Positions 25,081 through 36,950 of a DNA stretch of 64,000 bases are shown piece by piece (the first letter of the stretch is position 1; every line of letters starts with the position of its first letter). The position numbers and the translations under genes are program-made. Source of the DNA: Cinclus cinclus. Lineage: Eukaryota; Chordata; Aves; Passeriformes; Cinclidae. Where the stretch lies: contig NC_085049.1 in the NCBI RefSeq assembly GCF_963662255.1, positions 59,567,158-59,631,157 on the forward strand, in the 5' to 3' direction. Below the pieces are notes generated by a model that saw only the letters and a list, made by a program, of their open reading frames with translations, was not told where the DNA came from and did no database searches.

Positions 25081-28000
25081 CACACCGGTTCTTCACAGCC
25101 AAGAGAGCCCCTCCTGCACTGAGCTAACCCGAGGGGATGCCTTCCCTGCCTAGTATGGCTGTGCTGTATTAATATTTAACAGTGAGGAAGAGATCCAGAG
25201 ACTTTGATTTCCCCACTGGCCAATTCAAGGATAATTGAACTGTGCAGGGAATTTCAGCATTTCAGCGGGTGGTTTCGTTCCAGTTCACACCAAAACCTTA
25301 GCATGCTGCAATGCCTTATGAGAAGGATGGCAGGAAGGAGGTGGCCTCCCTGCAGTGGAGTCAGGCATGTAAGCAGCACAAAACCAGCTGATCTCAGGAG
25401 CTGCCCAGCCAGCAGCTCCCACCAAGCCCTCCACCACAAAACTTAGGTAAAAGTCAAATTCTGCTAAAGACGAACAAATTGTTATTTGTTTTTTTTTTTT
25501 TTTCTGAATGTTTCCACTGAGTTCCAGATTTGTGACCCCAAAGTAATGTCAATTTGCCCTTGTTACACACCCCCAGTGGAGGCAGATCCTGCTGTAGAGG
25601 CAGAGCAAGTGAGGGACAGTGAATTTTCACACATGTGCCCAGGGTCATGCAAGAAATCAGCCACAGAAGTGAAATGAGTCCAGTGTTTTTGGCTCCTGCC
25701 TCTGGGCTGTTCCAGCTATTGCTTTCTCTTGCATTCAGCTGGCCACTGAATGGAAAGTGGCAGTTGTTGAGCAGCCCACAGCAACACTGCACACCAGCTT
25801 AGGGTGGGGAGTGGAGAACACTCAGAGTGCAGAGGAGACTGCCAGGGGATCTGGGCCAGTTTCATGGAAACAGAGCAGCTGGAAACAGCCAGTGCTCCTG
25901 CAAAATCAAGAAAAGTTAAAAACCCCACAGGAGGAAGCCTCTTCCTTGCTTTTGGCAGAACAGAGTTGACCTCTGCCACAGCTCCGGTTAGCAGAGCAGG
26001 AGTCCCTTCTTGTCCACCACTGCTGTGAACAGTGGTCATGATGAGAGCAACCAAGGAACTCTTACAGCTTGACCACAGCTGCTAAGCACCACTGCTGACC
26101 TAAGACAGCCACTCCCTTCAAACTACAGGTTCTGGCAAACAAAGACATCCAGTTTTAACCAGTCCCCAAAGCAAATATCAGAGGTGGCCTTGAATATGAA
26201 ACTCTAGCACCAGGTTTCAAGGTTTGGAAGGGACAGATAAATTCAACCCTGGGGATATATCTCTGATCTTTGTTCCAGGAACAGAGAGATCTTTTACTAT
26301 GGGTGCCATTTCAGCATGCAGACTTTCTCTCCCATTGGTATAGACTGAGCATATCCTATTTTATCACACTTAAAAGTTGGTCTGATTTAAGTGCTGGTAC
26401 AGCAGAGTCAGTCTTAGAAAACGTGGCACATAGAGAGCTGTAATCCCACCAGGTAATGCCAAGCAAGCTGATCTGTTCTAAAATGTCTCACAGATCACCT
26501 CTGTGAGCTGTTCGGCTAGGCAGGCTGAGGATGTAGAATCTTCTTCAAGGGTCTGGATTGAAAATTAAATCCTGCAGGTCAACCTGCCATAACAGAGGAA
26601 ACCATACTACAACTTCATTTATTTCCATCCCTCCCAAAAAGCACTGTGAGACCAAAGCTTACACCAGTGTAACTGGTATGTGCTCTTCTATACTAATTAA
26701 ACCACTTTTATTCTAATTTTGCTGACATAACTGACAAAGAGAAACACATCCACAAACTGAAACAGTCAAACCAGAAATGCTCATGGGTACTTTCACCAGA
26801 GAGGGGGATTCCTCTTTGAAAATCTCCACAGGGATAGGGAACTGAGGCAAGAGAGAAGAGAAAAGAGAAAGCAAGTAACTTCAAAATGTTTCTGTTAGTT
26901 TAGATTTCAGTCAGCTTGGCAAGCTCTTTCATGAGGTTTGAACACAACAGAACCTGAGTAACTAGCCTTAATTCAGCTTCAGGCCTTCCATGCCTCTGAT
27001 CCCAATCCAAGTACTACTTTCACAAGACCTTTATCAAACATTAGCCCTGGCTACTCCATCCAGATGAAAGATATCCTCAGCTGCCTTGTCTCCTCTGGTA
27101 GTAAGGGCAGTGTTATGGCCTGTCTAAACTAATAGCTGACAGCTCCTAGAGGTATTTACATAGTTGAAGATGTAGTTTTAGATGTGTCCCAACTACTCTG
27201 GGTTGTAAAACATGATGGACCTGAGACACAGTGTCATATTCTTAGACACGCTTCGCTTCCCCTGCCAGTTCTTGTAAATACTTTCTCCTAAGAGTAAGAA
27301 AAATATTTGCCCCAAGGTGAAGCAAGATGCTGCTCTTAAGGAACTGGATTTTTTTTTATGTACCAGCTGAGATTCAGGCACCTGTAGGAAGTAAAAACAG
27401 CATCTTTCTTCTTTGAAAGTAGTAGAAGGCAAGAAATACCCCACCTGAAACGTAACAGTGGAAAAAAAAAAAACCTGCTCGAAAGTGCAGGAATGGACAG
27501 TAGCACATATGGGTTACCCCAAAGCATTCTGGGTGGACCAGAAAAAAGTTTCATTTTCACTAGTTAAAAAAGCAGAGGCCAAAGGGATTTAACCTGAGTC
27601 CATCGGTTATTAGAGTCAACTGGAAAGCAACCTAGGAGATGGAAAAGTCTCCTTGCCTATAGGAGTTGCAGAGGACACAAGAGTGGCTCATTTTATGCCA
27701 CTTCCTTTCCTCCCACAGACTGCACCTGCACATCAAGAGCAAATCGAAACCAGCCTGTATTCTGAGCCATGGTCTCCTTTATTTTGAGGGACTCAAAACA
27801 AGAGCAAGGCTGAGACAGCATAACCAACACAGAAACTTGTTTCTCAGCATGATTTCCCCTCTCTGGTGGCCAAGTCCTGGTTAGTACCTTCAAGATGGCA
27901 AAGCTATCTGAAAGTAGGGCATGCCCATTAAGCTTCCAATCCTCCTTACACAGCCACGACAGTTTGCACATGTCTTTCTCCTTTGGGTTTTAGCCAGAGT

Positions 28001-28639
28001 CCAGCCCTTTTGGGCATCATAACACAGCTGAATGGTTTAGCTCCTTTTGTTTCAGCTGACAAACACCCTAGCCCTCCCCCATCAGCAACAATACAACTGG
28101 AGCTGGGATTTGTGCGTCCTCTGAGCAAGGATACAGGCTTTGTGCCTTGCTGAGCTGTCTTTGCAAGGACTGCCAACACTCACAGCCGATTAAGCCTGCA
28201 GTGCTGCTTTCTGCTTTTTGTGCTCACGGACAGATGTCAGAAACAAGCTAACTGAAACAGTGCACACAGCTAGAGCTCTGCACCTAGGAACATTAAAGCA
28301 GACTATTAGGGATTAAATAAATTAAATCAGAGGGGAGCTTAACACATTCTCTCTAGGCTTCATTTCCACCTGGCACACAATTCTGGGTAAGAAACATCCC
28401 AGCGTTTCAAAAAGCACTGTAGTCTGGCCGGTGGCTCAACTCAATGAGCAGAAAGGGTTGTATTTGAAAAGCTTTTGCCACCACCACATGGTTGAAGCCA
28501 CAAGTGCAGCAAAACAACTAACTGGGAGTTTGAGCAGCCAGCAGGGACCAGCCTGCCAGGGCAAACTTGGGCAAGTGTTTGCAGGTTTTAGAGCCCATTG
28601 CCACATCACTAATAAAGAGCATACAACAATTACATATTA

Positions 28640-28650
28640 TTTATTTTATT
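28640..28650 (-). terminator. CENPM: Two overlapping poly-A signals, likely CENPM 3' end
   Basis: Plus-strand TTTATTTTATT contains two AATAAA hexamers on the minus strand, about 860 bases past the CENPM stop. They are the first clear signals downstream, so the transcript probably ends near 28.62 kb. Confidence 0.65.
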
Positions 28651-29392
28651 AAATTAAAACTTGCAGACATCAGTGACTTGCAGTAAGCACAAGGCACAAC
28701 CTACTGCTGGTCAGAACCTGTTAGTAAAGGGATTATACACAGCATATTGCAAACCAGCTGAGACAACCTGTTTTCTGTGTGCTGCTGTAGTCTGGTCTGC
28801 TGGGTTCCACCTCTGGTCAGCCCCATAGGCTGTGTTACTGAGGCTGTCTTGAGCTTGACAGATGGGGTCTTTTTCTTCAAGGATTTCAAAGAAAGCTAAA
28901 GTGCTAGATTAACTATCTTCTTTAGTCCCTTCCTTCCCAATCAGGTACCAGGCATGGAAATAGTGAGTCCTTTGCTGGGCAGATGCTCACACAGTAGGAT
29001 CATTAACTACCAAGTGCAGTCTATCTGGAAGTTGCAGGCCAGCCTTCCTTCCCCATTCATCCCTTGGTGGACAGACAAAACGTGGCAGCAAGGTTTCACA
29101 TTAGACTAAGGTGCTACATTTCAACTGAAAGAAAGCAGGAGCATCCTGCCTCTTCTTTGGTACTTTGGAGACAGTAGCCTGTTCTTCTAATATTCTCTAA
29201 AAATATGTAGCTCCTGGCTGCTGGCCAAGTGGAAAAAACTTGATCATGAAATGGGATTGAGATGTAATAATGGATAGGAATCCCCTATTCAAACTGCCCT
29301 CCCTATCTGTTATCCTCTGAATAGGAATCAAACTTTTCTTGAGAGGTAAGCAACTAGGAATAGTTCTGGATGAGTGGTCATGACAAGTCACC

Positions 29393-29420
<28 letters not shown>
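29393..29420. repeat. Poly-A tract (poly-T in the CENPM 3' UTR)
   Basis: Twenty-eight uninterrupted A on the plus strand, 90 bases past the CENPM stop codon in transcript sense. It is not flanked by an obvious retroposed sequence. Confidence 0.95.
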
Positions 29421-29423
<3 letters not shown>

Positions 29424-29509
29424 TCCCAATGTGATGCCAACTGCAGCAGCTTGAATGCCTGACATGAAAAAAAACCCGATGAATGTGTCTGAAGTATCAC
29501 AATGAGAAG

Positions 29510-29635
29510 CTAATCATCATTAGAGCTCCTCATCAGCAAGACAAAGGACAAGGCAGAAACTCCTGGTATGTGACCAGCACAGATCTTTAACATTCGAAGA
29601 AGTCGTTGAGCAGTAGCAGCCCGAATCCCTTCCAA
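29510..29635 (-). CDS. CENPM: CENPM coding exon 6 with stop
   Basis: Acceptor TTGTTTCCAG. It encodes the C-terminal helix ([19 protein letters not shown]) and ends at TAG, 29510-29512. Confidence 0.95.
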   Translation of the reverse strand: MEGIRAATAQRLLRMLKICAGHIPGVSALSFVLLMRSSNDD

Positions 29636-32600
29636 CTGGAAACAAAAATGGAGAAATTATTTAATCAACAGAAAAGAAGAACAGCAACGGTAAACTTTGA
29701 TAAAAGAAAAAACCAGAGCAGGCATCAAGTGGCTAGCTACAGAAAACCCCAAACAGGTCCACTTCCCTGATGTTAAGGAAGGTACAGCGTTGCCAGCTGG
29801 AAGTGCTGACGGGCTTGCCAAAGGCAGGCATTCTACCTGCTGGTAGGGAAGCAGTCTCTGAGGATGCAGTCACAAGTACATGGGAAAAGTGAAGTGTGCT
29901 GCTGCTGAATGCCAAAGTCTCCCTGCAGCTTTTCAGACCAAGCAGGTAATTGGAAAGAGCGGCATATCAGATGGCAAAATGGTCAGTGAAGCCACAAAGT
30001 TCGGCTGACACAAAACATTACATGGGCAAGGGAGTGACATGGCAAATAAAAGCTATGGGGCTCCCAGGAAGAGAAAATGCAGCAAGGAACAAGTGTACCA
30101 AGGCTTTGCATATCAGACATGTTTTTTGTTAGCTAAGACTTGGCTGCATGAGGTTGTGAAGTAGCATAGGATGGAGCAGATTACTAGAAGACATTCCAAG
30201 GACAGACAGACTCCTGTAGTTCTACTGGTCTTGCAGACAGAGTCTAGTCTGACACTATGCCAGTAGCATATGTACTTACTGTTACGTGTATTTATTGCTA
30301 ATATAATGGTGTTCCTAACAATCACAGAGCAGTGGAATTCAGAAATCTCTTGAGATGTCAAATAAGGGCCTTACCTCCAGCTCACAGAATAGCAGAGGAC
30401 TGCAGTAGGTGTCTGCTAATTTACAGATGGCATTCGTCTCAATGCTGCAAGCATTCACCCTGCCAACTAAAAAAAAAAACAAAACAAAAACAAAACAAAT
30501 ATTTTCCCACATTACAAGCCTCATAATCAGCAATCAGTGAAGAAAAGTTCTTGGAAATTCCACATCCACAGAATAATCCAGAGTTAATTTTGAGAGCATA
30601 ATGGAAGGTAAGGCAACAGTGAGTAATGCAGACAGAATGGTACAAGTTTTGAAATGGAATTAGCACAGAAGTCTTTCATAATACTAACAGCAGGAATAGT
30701 ACCACATCACTCTTCATGTAACTTCAGCATTCTGCATAAGGGATCAGCACACTATCAGAGGGGCAGTCTTCTACTCACCAAGAGTCCTCCTGGCTCATAT
30801 GGTATCACAGAGTGGTCCAGTCTCCAAGGAATTCACTTCATCAAGAAGTGACATAACAGAAGACAATGCTAATACTCCTCTACCTCAGAATTAGGCCTCC
30901 TGACCCCCAAATTCCAGGGACACCTGAAGTTCCAACACAAGCACCTATGTTCCAACACTGAGTGGTACAGTCTGGCCCCTCCAGTTCCTCTGAGCTGAAG
31001 CAGCAGGGGTACAGAGGAAAGCACTGGATACAGAAGGATTAGAGGCACAACAGGGCCAGACAGTACACAGCAGGGATACCAGTCTTGTATTAAAACTACA
31101 CTTCATAGTTTTGTAGCTCATCCATTTAGATTCACTTTATTACCACAGTATCATATGCTTCTCACTGCTCATTAAGATTATCATTAAGACAGATCTGCAA
31201 GAGCAGATAGAACAGACTTCTAGAGTGCCACACACACAGAGGACAAAAAAAATCCGTAACACAAATCATATTCAGGGATTAGGGACAGAAAAGGAAGGTC
31301 TGATTGGCAAAAACTAACAGAAGAGAGCAAGTGAGCATGAGACAACCATGTTTTATCCAGGAAAACAATAAAAAAAGGCAGAGGAGTTCAGAAATAATTT
31401 AAACAAAGTTTCAACAAAGCCACTGGTTTCCTTTCGTTTGTTTCAAGTTAAGTCAGCACCCTGTTCTAAGAAAACCAGCAGTGAGTTGTGCTGTTTGAAG
31501 AGGAGGAAGAGGTGCCATACATACCCCCAGTGACAAGAAAGCACACTTTCCCCAGGAAGAAGCTGGCATCCACATGAGCTAGGGAAGTTTCGACATTCTT
31601 CAAGCTGTCAGAAAAGTATAGACAATCTAGTTAGACAGGGAGGTTAAACCAGTGCAGCATAAGGACAACAGGAATAATTTTCAGAAGCACAATTAGAAAA
31701 CCAATGATGTTAACATCTGCTGATTTGTGAGCTCGCAAAGTTCTGCTTTATGCTAAAATCATGACATCAGAGACCTCTGTAATACCCACAGCTGTTGAAT
31801 AACCCATAACATATCCTTTCTACTCAAGACTCAACAGTTAGAGTTAGTTTGAACAGTGTCCTCCATGATTTACAGACACTAAGCATCTGAATTCATTAAT
31901 ATCCAATGAAACTTCAGCACTACTTGGGCTCGTTCAGGAAACGCTTGCCCACACATTTCTGCAGCACCATCTGTGCTGTAAGTATGCAGCTGGGCCTGTC
32001 ATTTTTGGTAAATGAGAGCCCAGGATCATCAATCACAAGTTAAGTAAGTAATAAAATGCTGACTTCTGTGCCTTAGCAAGTCTTTACTTGTGGCCCAGGA
32101 AAACAAGTATCATTTCTACGAAGGTGAGCACAAGATCTTAGAAAAGGGATCGGTCCCTGCAGACCTTTCTCTTTTGCCTAGAGACATCCTAGTGCTGATC
32201 CCACTTGACCAGGAGTATCAGTGAACTGAGGACACAGCCACAGCCACTTGCTAGTTATTGGGCAGCACTGCCCAGCACACATCAGACTTCTGCATATTAC
32301 AGAACTTCACAGCACCACCAGCACTTCCATCTAATTCTACAGACAGCATCTTTTCAAAGCTCAGTTCATATTGTCACATATCCAGAGCCAGAAATAAATT
32401 CTGCCTTCTCTGCTATGGCAACTTAGTGCACAACAGGCATGTTATTGGAGAGAGCAATTCAGCCCTAATCCACTGCTGGAGGCCAAAAAGCCACTGTATA
32501 TATTACTGAGTTCTTCTACCACAGCAAGTCTTGGGTTTGAAACCACTATTCAGCAATTCCAACACAGTAAAAATGCACATTTAGCCATCAAACCAAGAAA

Positions 32601-35551
32601 TAATATTAGCCCCCCCTCTCATATTTTTGCCCTTCTTTTACCTGTACTTGCTCTTGATGTCAATCATAAACACAACCATATCTATCCTGGGTCGAAGATG
32701 ATCCCTCTCTGAAGGTAAGGGGAGGGATGTAGCAAGGTGGCTGAAAGATAACAAATTTGCCAATTTAACCAAATAGCTTGGCAAGACAGCATCCACTTAC
32801 CCATAACCACTGCAGTTCACCTTGTAGCAAGTTACCAGGAAGCCTGGTAATTACTAAATACGTGGGCATTGAAGAGACACTGTGATTGTTTAAGTGGTAC
32901 TCTCATATCTTAGGCCCACTCACAGTTGCTGACAGGCACAATGGTAATTGCTAGACAAGGCTGGTTATAATGGGACGCTTATTAGAGCATAAAACTCACA
33001 GAAACATTTTCTCCATGCAGATCTGTATGGCAAGTTATTTCATTTAATTGTTACAAAGAGTCCTTTTGAACAAAGCGAACCCCAATTCTTTACTGGAATA
33101 TTTTGCTGCCAAGTTTCAGTTAAAATGCATCAGTGCTTTTCTGTCACATTCCAGAGATACTGCTCACATACTCACACAGGAGAGGCGACCTTTCCAGAAG
33201 AACCTTAAACAATAAATTTGTCACCAATACAGCTTTATAGATGAAGTTATAACTCGAGAAGAGCTTCTATTATATCATTACCCCCCCTTTTTAACCCTTT
33301 TACTATGTTAGGAGCTACTAGGTTAGTTTAGGTATCCTTCTACGTGGTACCACCACTGCTAATTAAAGCTGTTGGAAGAAATACAGGGTGGGGAATTTTG
33401 CCTCTCTTCCCACTAAAAAAGCCAAACAACCACAAACAAACCAACCAACAACTCAACCAAAAAGGGTTTCAGCAGTACATATCTGGATCTTCCACAGGGA
33501 ACAATATCAGCATTGCATTTGTGGAAGATCACCTTAATTTAAACTGGACAAACAAACATCCCAGAAGTTCAGTCACTCTCACAATCCACTTCCTCTTTGG
33601 AAGCCAAGGAAGAAACGCTGATTCTGGTCTTCTTGGGGAATATTAATTCTAGCAATTCAGTCTCAAGGACTTAACAGCTTTCTCTGGCAGCCACATACCA
33701 TGATACACATTCCCTTCTATTAATCCTATGTTGTTTGTAGTTTTGTTTGCTAGTCCCTAAATACAGGTGTTCTGTTTCTTCCATTTATGGAAAATATGAT
33801 TTAACAAAAACATTCTGAAACTAACACAAGAGATAAGCAAAGTGAGCTTGAAAGACACACTGCAACACAAACCAGCTTATTAATTTAAGGTGAAATTTAG
33901 GGAGACTTTTTGATGAATGTATCAGATCTCATTGTCTGGGGGGGAAGAAAAAAGCGACCCAGAAAAGCACTGCATTATTTGGAATTCTGCTATATTTAAA
34001 CCAACATGACTAGATGATGTCAGCGGTCTCCAGATATGCATTGCAGAAGCCCTTCTCCCATCCAGCAAAAAGAGACACAAAACCCCCAAGCCCTGTAATT
34101 CTTTGCCCAACAGCTGTACCTGACAGGTAAACCTGCCAGAGTAGATACCATATTTGTTTGTCATGTGTATAATCCCAAAGTAACACAGTGGAGGAAAAAA
34201 CCCTACTGACTTTGCTTTCCTAGCAACATTTACACAGGAATGTATCTTGCTCCGTGGCATGAGAACAGGATTCTGTGCCTTTGGGCAGTTACCCAGCTGT
34301 AGCACCAGCAGCCATCTAGTTATGGCACTCCATAGCTCAGCAGAGCCTGCAGGTTTCACATAGAAAATGGGGTGATTAATTTGCTATTAGGTAGCACAGA
34401 CCTCCAAGATGCCATAATCACAGCACTACAGTCACTCTAATTAGCCAGCAGAACATTAGCTCGGGTTGCTTCTAAGGCACAGCCATGGATTACAGCAGCA
34501 AAATAACACAAACACCTTCTGAAGAGCTGACTAAACTCATTTGATCTTGGCAAGAGAGCTGTCAAGGACATTTTATCTTAAAAAGTTAGTTAATCAAGCT
34601 TTTAAGACAGGATATGTCATGCGGCTAAAGCTGAAATTCCAAGTGCATCTTAATAGCTTGAGGAGGAAAAGCACGTGGGTACATACAAACCAGAAAACAG
34701 CCACTAAGAGCATCCAGAGCAATGAACATCTTTCAGAAAAACCTGTTTGCCTGCAAGTACTTGCAAGCATTGTACCTGTCCCATTTTGTCCGAGGATGTT
34801 TAATTTCTGTCTCTCAGGCAGGGGAAAAAAAAAAGTGTGTTGCTCTTACACCTTTCCAGTTCAGTAATCAAACACCTGTACAACATGCAAAAGGCAAGGG
34901 TATGTGCATGGTGAACATGAACGTGGGAAACGCGTCCCAGCCCCTGCCCCCTGTTTCCAAGCATGCCCTGCGGTCAGAGGGATTTGCCCGCTGCAGATGC
35001 GGTCACATCTGGGCAGTGGTGCTCTCTAGCGTTGGGAAGAGCGAAGTCTCTCTCTGAACCGTGTGCTCTGCAGCTCCTACTCCTGCCACGGGGACGGGAC
35101 CTGCGTTTTTAACCAATTTCGGTGCACCAGGAATCTGAAGCGGAAGCTTTCCGTGAATTCTGGTCACAGTCGCTGGTTTGCACCTCTTGGACCGGGTGGC
35201 GGCGGGCCCCGTACGGGCCCCGGGCCGCAGGCGGCGCATCCCGCTCCCCACCACTCACATGCTGATGTTGAAGTTCCTCTTCTCCTGAAGGATCGCTTCC
35301 GCCAGCTTCTGCTGGATCTCCTCGTCCGAGCCCACGAGCTGCGGGCAGAGGCGAGAGCGCGGCCAGTCACACATCGGCCCCGGAGAGCAAAGACTCCCGA
35401 CATGGCGGAGGGTACGGGACGGGCGGGGACCCACAGCGAGGCCGGGCTGGGGAAAGGGAAGGGACGATGGGGGGGTGGGCACCGCCGCACCTACCAGGAG
35501 GACGGCGGAGTTAAGCATCGGGAGCTTGTCGAAAGGCCGCAGCACCGCCAT
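29510..35551 (-). CDS. CENPM: CENPM, centromere protein M (six coding exons, 177 aa)
   Basis: Minus-strand exons 35495-35551, 35259-35338, 32642-32740, 31525-31604, 30375-30466 and 29510-29635 join to 178 codons with the stop; human CENP-M is 180 aa. CENP-M is a kinetochore subunit of the CCAN that binds CENP-I and completes the CENP-H/I/K/M complex. The fold resembles a small GTPase but does not bind nucleotide. The N-terminus [11 protein letters not shown], the strand LLLVG after it, [50 protein letters not shown] and [19 protein letters not shown] all match the vertebrate protein in order. The usual GKS/T P-loop is absent, as expected for the family. The tail is slightly shorter than in human (RSSNDD). 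The ATG has a strong context (GGGGATGGC). The promoter is CpG-rich and TATA-less. Confidence 0.97.
30375..30466 (-). CDS. CENPM: CENPM coding exon 5
   Basis: The acceptor is a run of T followed by AG at 30467-30468; donor GGAG|GTAAGG. A second AG seven bases inside the exon would shift the frame to an immediate stop, so the first AG is used for the protein. Confidence 0.93.
31525..31604 (-). CDS. CENPM: CENPM coding exon 4
   Basis: Acceptor TTCTGACAG and donor GGGG|GTATGT. It encodes the most conserved run of the family, [14 protein letters not shown]. Confidence 0.96.
32642..32740 (-). CDS. CENPM: CENPM coding exon 3
   Basis: Acceptor TATCTTTCAG and donor ACAG|GTAAAA. It encodes [18 protein letters not shown] and the central strand [10 protein letters not shown]; 99 bases keep phase 2. 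Confidence 0.95.
33414..33463. repeat. A-rich CAAA/CCAA low-complexity tract in CENPM intron 2
   Basis: Irregular CAAAC/CCAACC units without T-rich counterpart nearby; same style as the tracts at 2.5 and 41.7 kb. Confidence 0.75.
35259..35338 (-). CDS. CENPM: CENPM coding exon 2
   Basis: Acceptor TGCCCGCAG and donor CAT|GTGAGT. It encodes [19 protein letters not shown] and following residues and ends in phase 2. Confidence 0.94.
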
Positions 35552-35700
35552 CCCCACGGGAAACAACCCCGGACCGCCGGAATTCAAACGGGAGCCGCGC
35601 TCCGCCTTGCGCTGAGGTCACGGCGGGGCGGGGCCAGCGGGCGGACGCCGTTACCGGCGGGCGGTAGGGGGCGCTGCGGCGCTGGCGGCGATCCCCTCAC
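35380..35700 (-). promoter_or_regulatory. CENPM: CENPM CpG-island promoter
   Basis: Dense CpG covers exon 1 and its 5' flank, with GC-box-like GGGGCGGGGCC near 35625-35635 and no TATA box on the minus strand at a fitting place. The transcription start is probably within 35560-35650; the exact base cannot be read. Confidence 0.7.
35495..35551 (-). CDS. CENPM: CENPM coding exon 1
   Basis: Nineteen complete codons from the ATG; donor CTCCTG|GTAGGT. It encodes the N-terminus and the first hydrophobic strand. Confidence 0.95.
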
Positions 35701-35765
35701 GGAGTGTCCCGGCTTGGGAGGGACCCGCAGGGATCGCCGTGTCCAGCTCCTGGCCCTGCGCAGGA

Positions 35766-35980
35766 GTCACAATGCGTGACACGGCGTGGGTCGAACGCTT
35801 CTTGAACCCTGTCAGGCTTGGTGCTGTGACCGCTTCCCTGGGGAGCCTGTTGCTGTGCCTCACAGCCTTCTGGGTGAACAAACTTTTTCTAATATCCAAC
35901 CTAAATCTCCCCTGACGCTGCTTCAGGCCATCGTCCTGGGTCTTTTCGCCATTCGCCAGAGTCCCCTGCGCTTTCCCTCA
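35766..35980 (-). mobile_element. CR1 LINE 3' fragment
   Basis: On the minus strand the translation MDIRKSLFTQKAVRHSNRLP and REAVTAPSLTGFKKR matches the end of CR1 ORF2 (usual form: RKNFFTERVVKHWNRLPREV). It lies only about 200 bases upstream of the CENPM start codon, beyond the CpG core. The 3' terminal repeat is not clear, so the left edge is approximate. Confidence 0.85.
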
Positions 35981-36392
35981 TGAGGAGGTTGTGATGTGTG
36001 TGCAGTGGTGCAGGGGTACGGCGTGGGGCCCCTCTGAGCACTCGGGTATCACACGGTGTGACAGATCACCAAGGATCACCCTATTGCTATAAAACCCTGC
36101 AATGCAGCACTGTTCCTGTGGCATCCAGATATCCCAGGGATAAGCTGGGCCTGAGGCACCCACAGGCAATACTGGACGGATGCTGAGGGGAGGACATTGG
36201 CCTTGCCTTGGCTGTGCAGGGGGATCATGAACAGCCCTTAACTTCTAAGAAGCAGAGCCCTTATTTCCAGGGCTGCGCTGCTCCCTTGCCATGCACTGTT
36301 GCCTATTTGTCTGCTTAAGACTGAACAGTGGCAAAGGCTTCAGTAAAATTCCACTGCCTCCTTACATTGCCGTTTATAATGTGAACTAATAC

Positions 36393-36950
36393 ATAGAATC
36401 ATAGAATTGTTAGCTTGAAAAGACCTCTAAGATCATGGAGTCCAACCGTTAACCCAACACTGCCGTGCTCAAAACAACCACGTCCCCACGTGTCACACCT
36501 TTTCAAATACTTCAGAGATGGTAACTCCCAAGACACGCTTGGGCAGCCTCAGAAGTTCCACTTCCTGACCACCCTTTCAGTGCAGAAATGTTTCCTAATA
36601 TCCAATGGAAATCACCCCTGGAGCAACTTGAGGCTGTTACCTCTTATCCTACTGCTTGTTACCTGGGAATAGAGACCAACCCCCACCTGGCTACAGCCTC
36701 CCTCCAGGGAGCTGTAGAGAGGGATAAGGTCTCCCCTGAGCCTTGTTTTTTCCAGACTAAAGAACCCCAGCTCCCTCAGCTGCTCCTAACACTTATGCTC
36801 TAGGCACTTCATCAGCTCCTTCTCTGCCCTTCTATGGATACACTTCAGCACCCCAATGTCTTTCTTGTAATGAGGGCCCCAAAACAGAATACAGGATTTG
36901 AGCAGTGGCCTCACCATAGCCAAGTATGAGGGGAAAATGTTAATGTAGTT
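36393..36950 (-). mobile_element. CR1 LINE 3' fragment with terminal octamer repeat
   Basis: The left edge reads CATAGAATCATAGAAT on the plus strand, i.e. the ATTCTATG octamer repeat that ends CR1 elements on the minus strand. It is followed by the typical untranslated region (GAAAAGACCTCTAAGATCATG) and broken ORF2 text to about 36.95 kb. Its state of decay differs from the 35.8 kb fragment, so it is a separate insertion. Confidence 0.93.

Larger units (their letters stand above)
16450..28619. other. Intergenic stretch between TNFRSF13C and CENPM
   Basis: Nothing on either strand is recognised as a known exon. Open frames of 100-220 codons occur at 20.75-21.4, 21.6-22.1 and 24.5-25.1 kb, but none shows a domain, conserved motif or plausible phase-matched splice sites. 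Landmarks are a poly-C run (21.18 kb), a CTT repeat (22.76 kb), a motif-dense AT-rich block (19.66-19.83 kb) and a CpG-rich patch (24.7-25.1 kb). Confidence 0.55.

Noticed and set aside
29393..29420. Poly-A tract as the tail of a processed pseudogene
   Set aside because: No retrocopied coding sequence lies next to it and no target-site duplication was seen; it is treated as a simple repeat in the CENPM 3' UTR.
35003..35254. Minus-strand 83-codon frame next to CENPM exon 2
   Set aside because: It lies in CENPM intron 2 just past the donor and has no conserved content.
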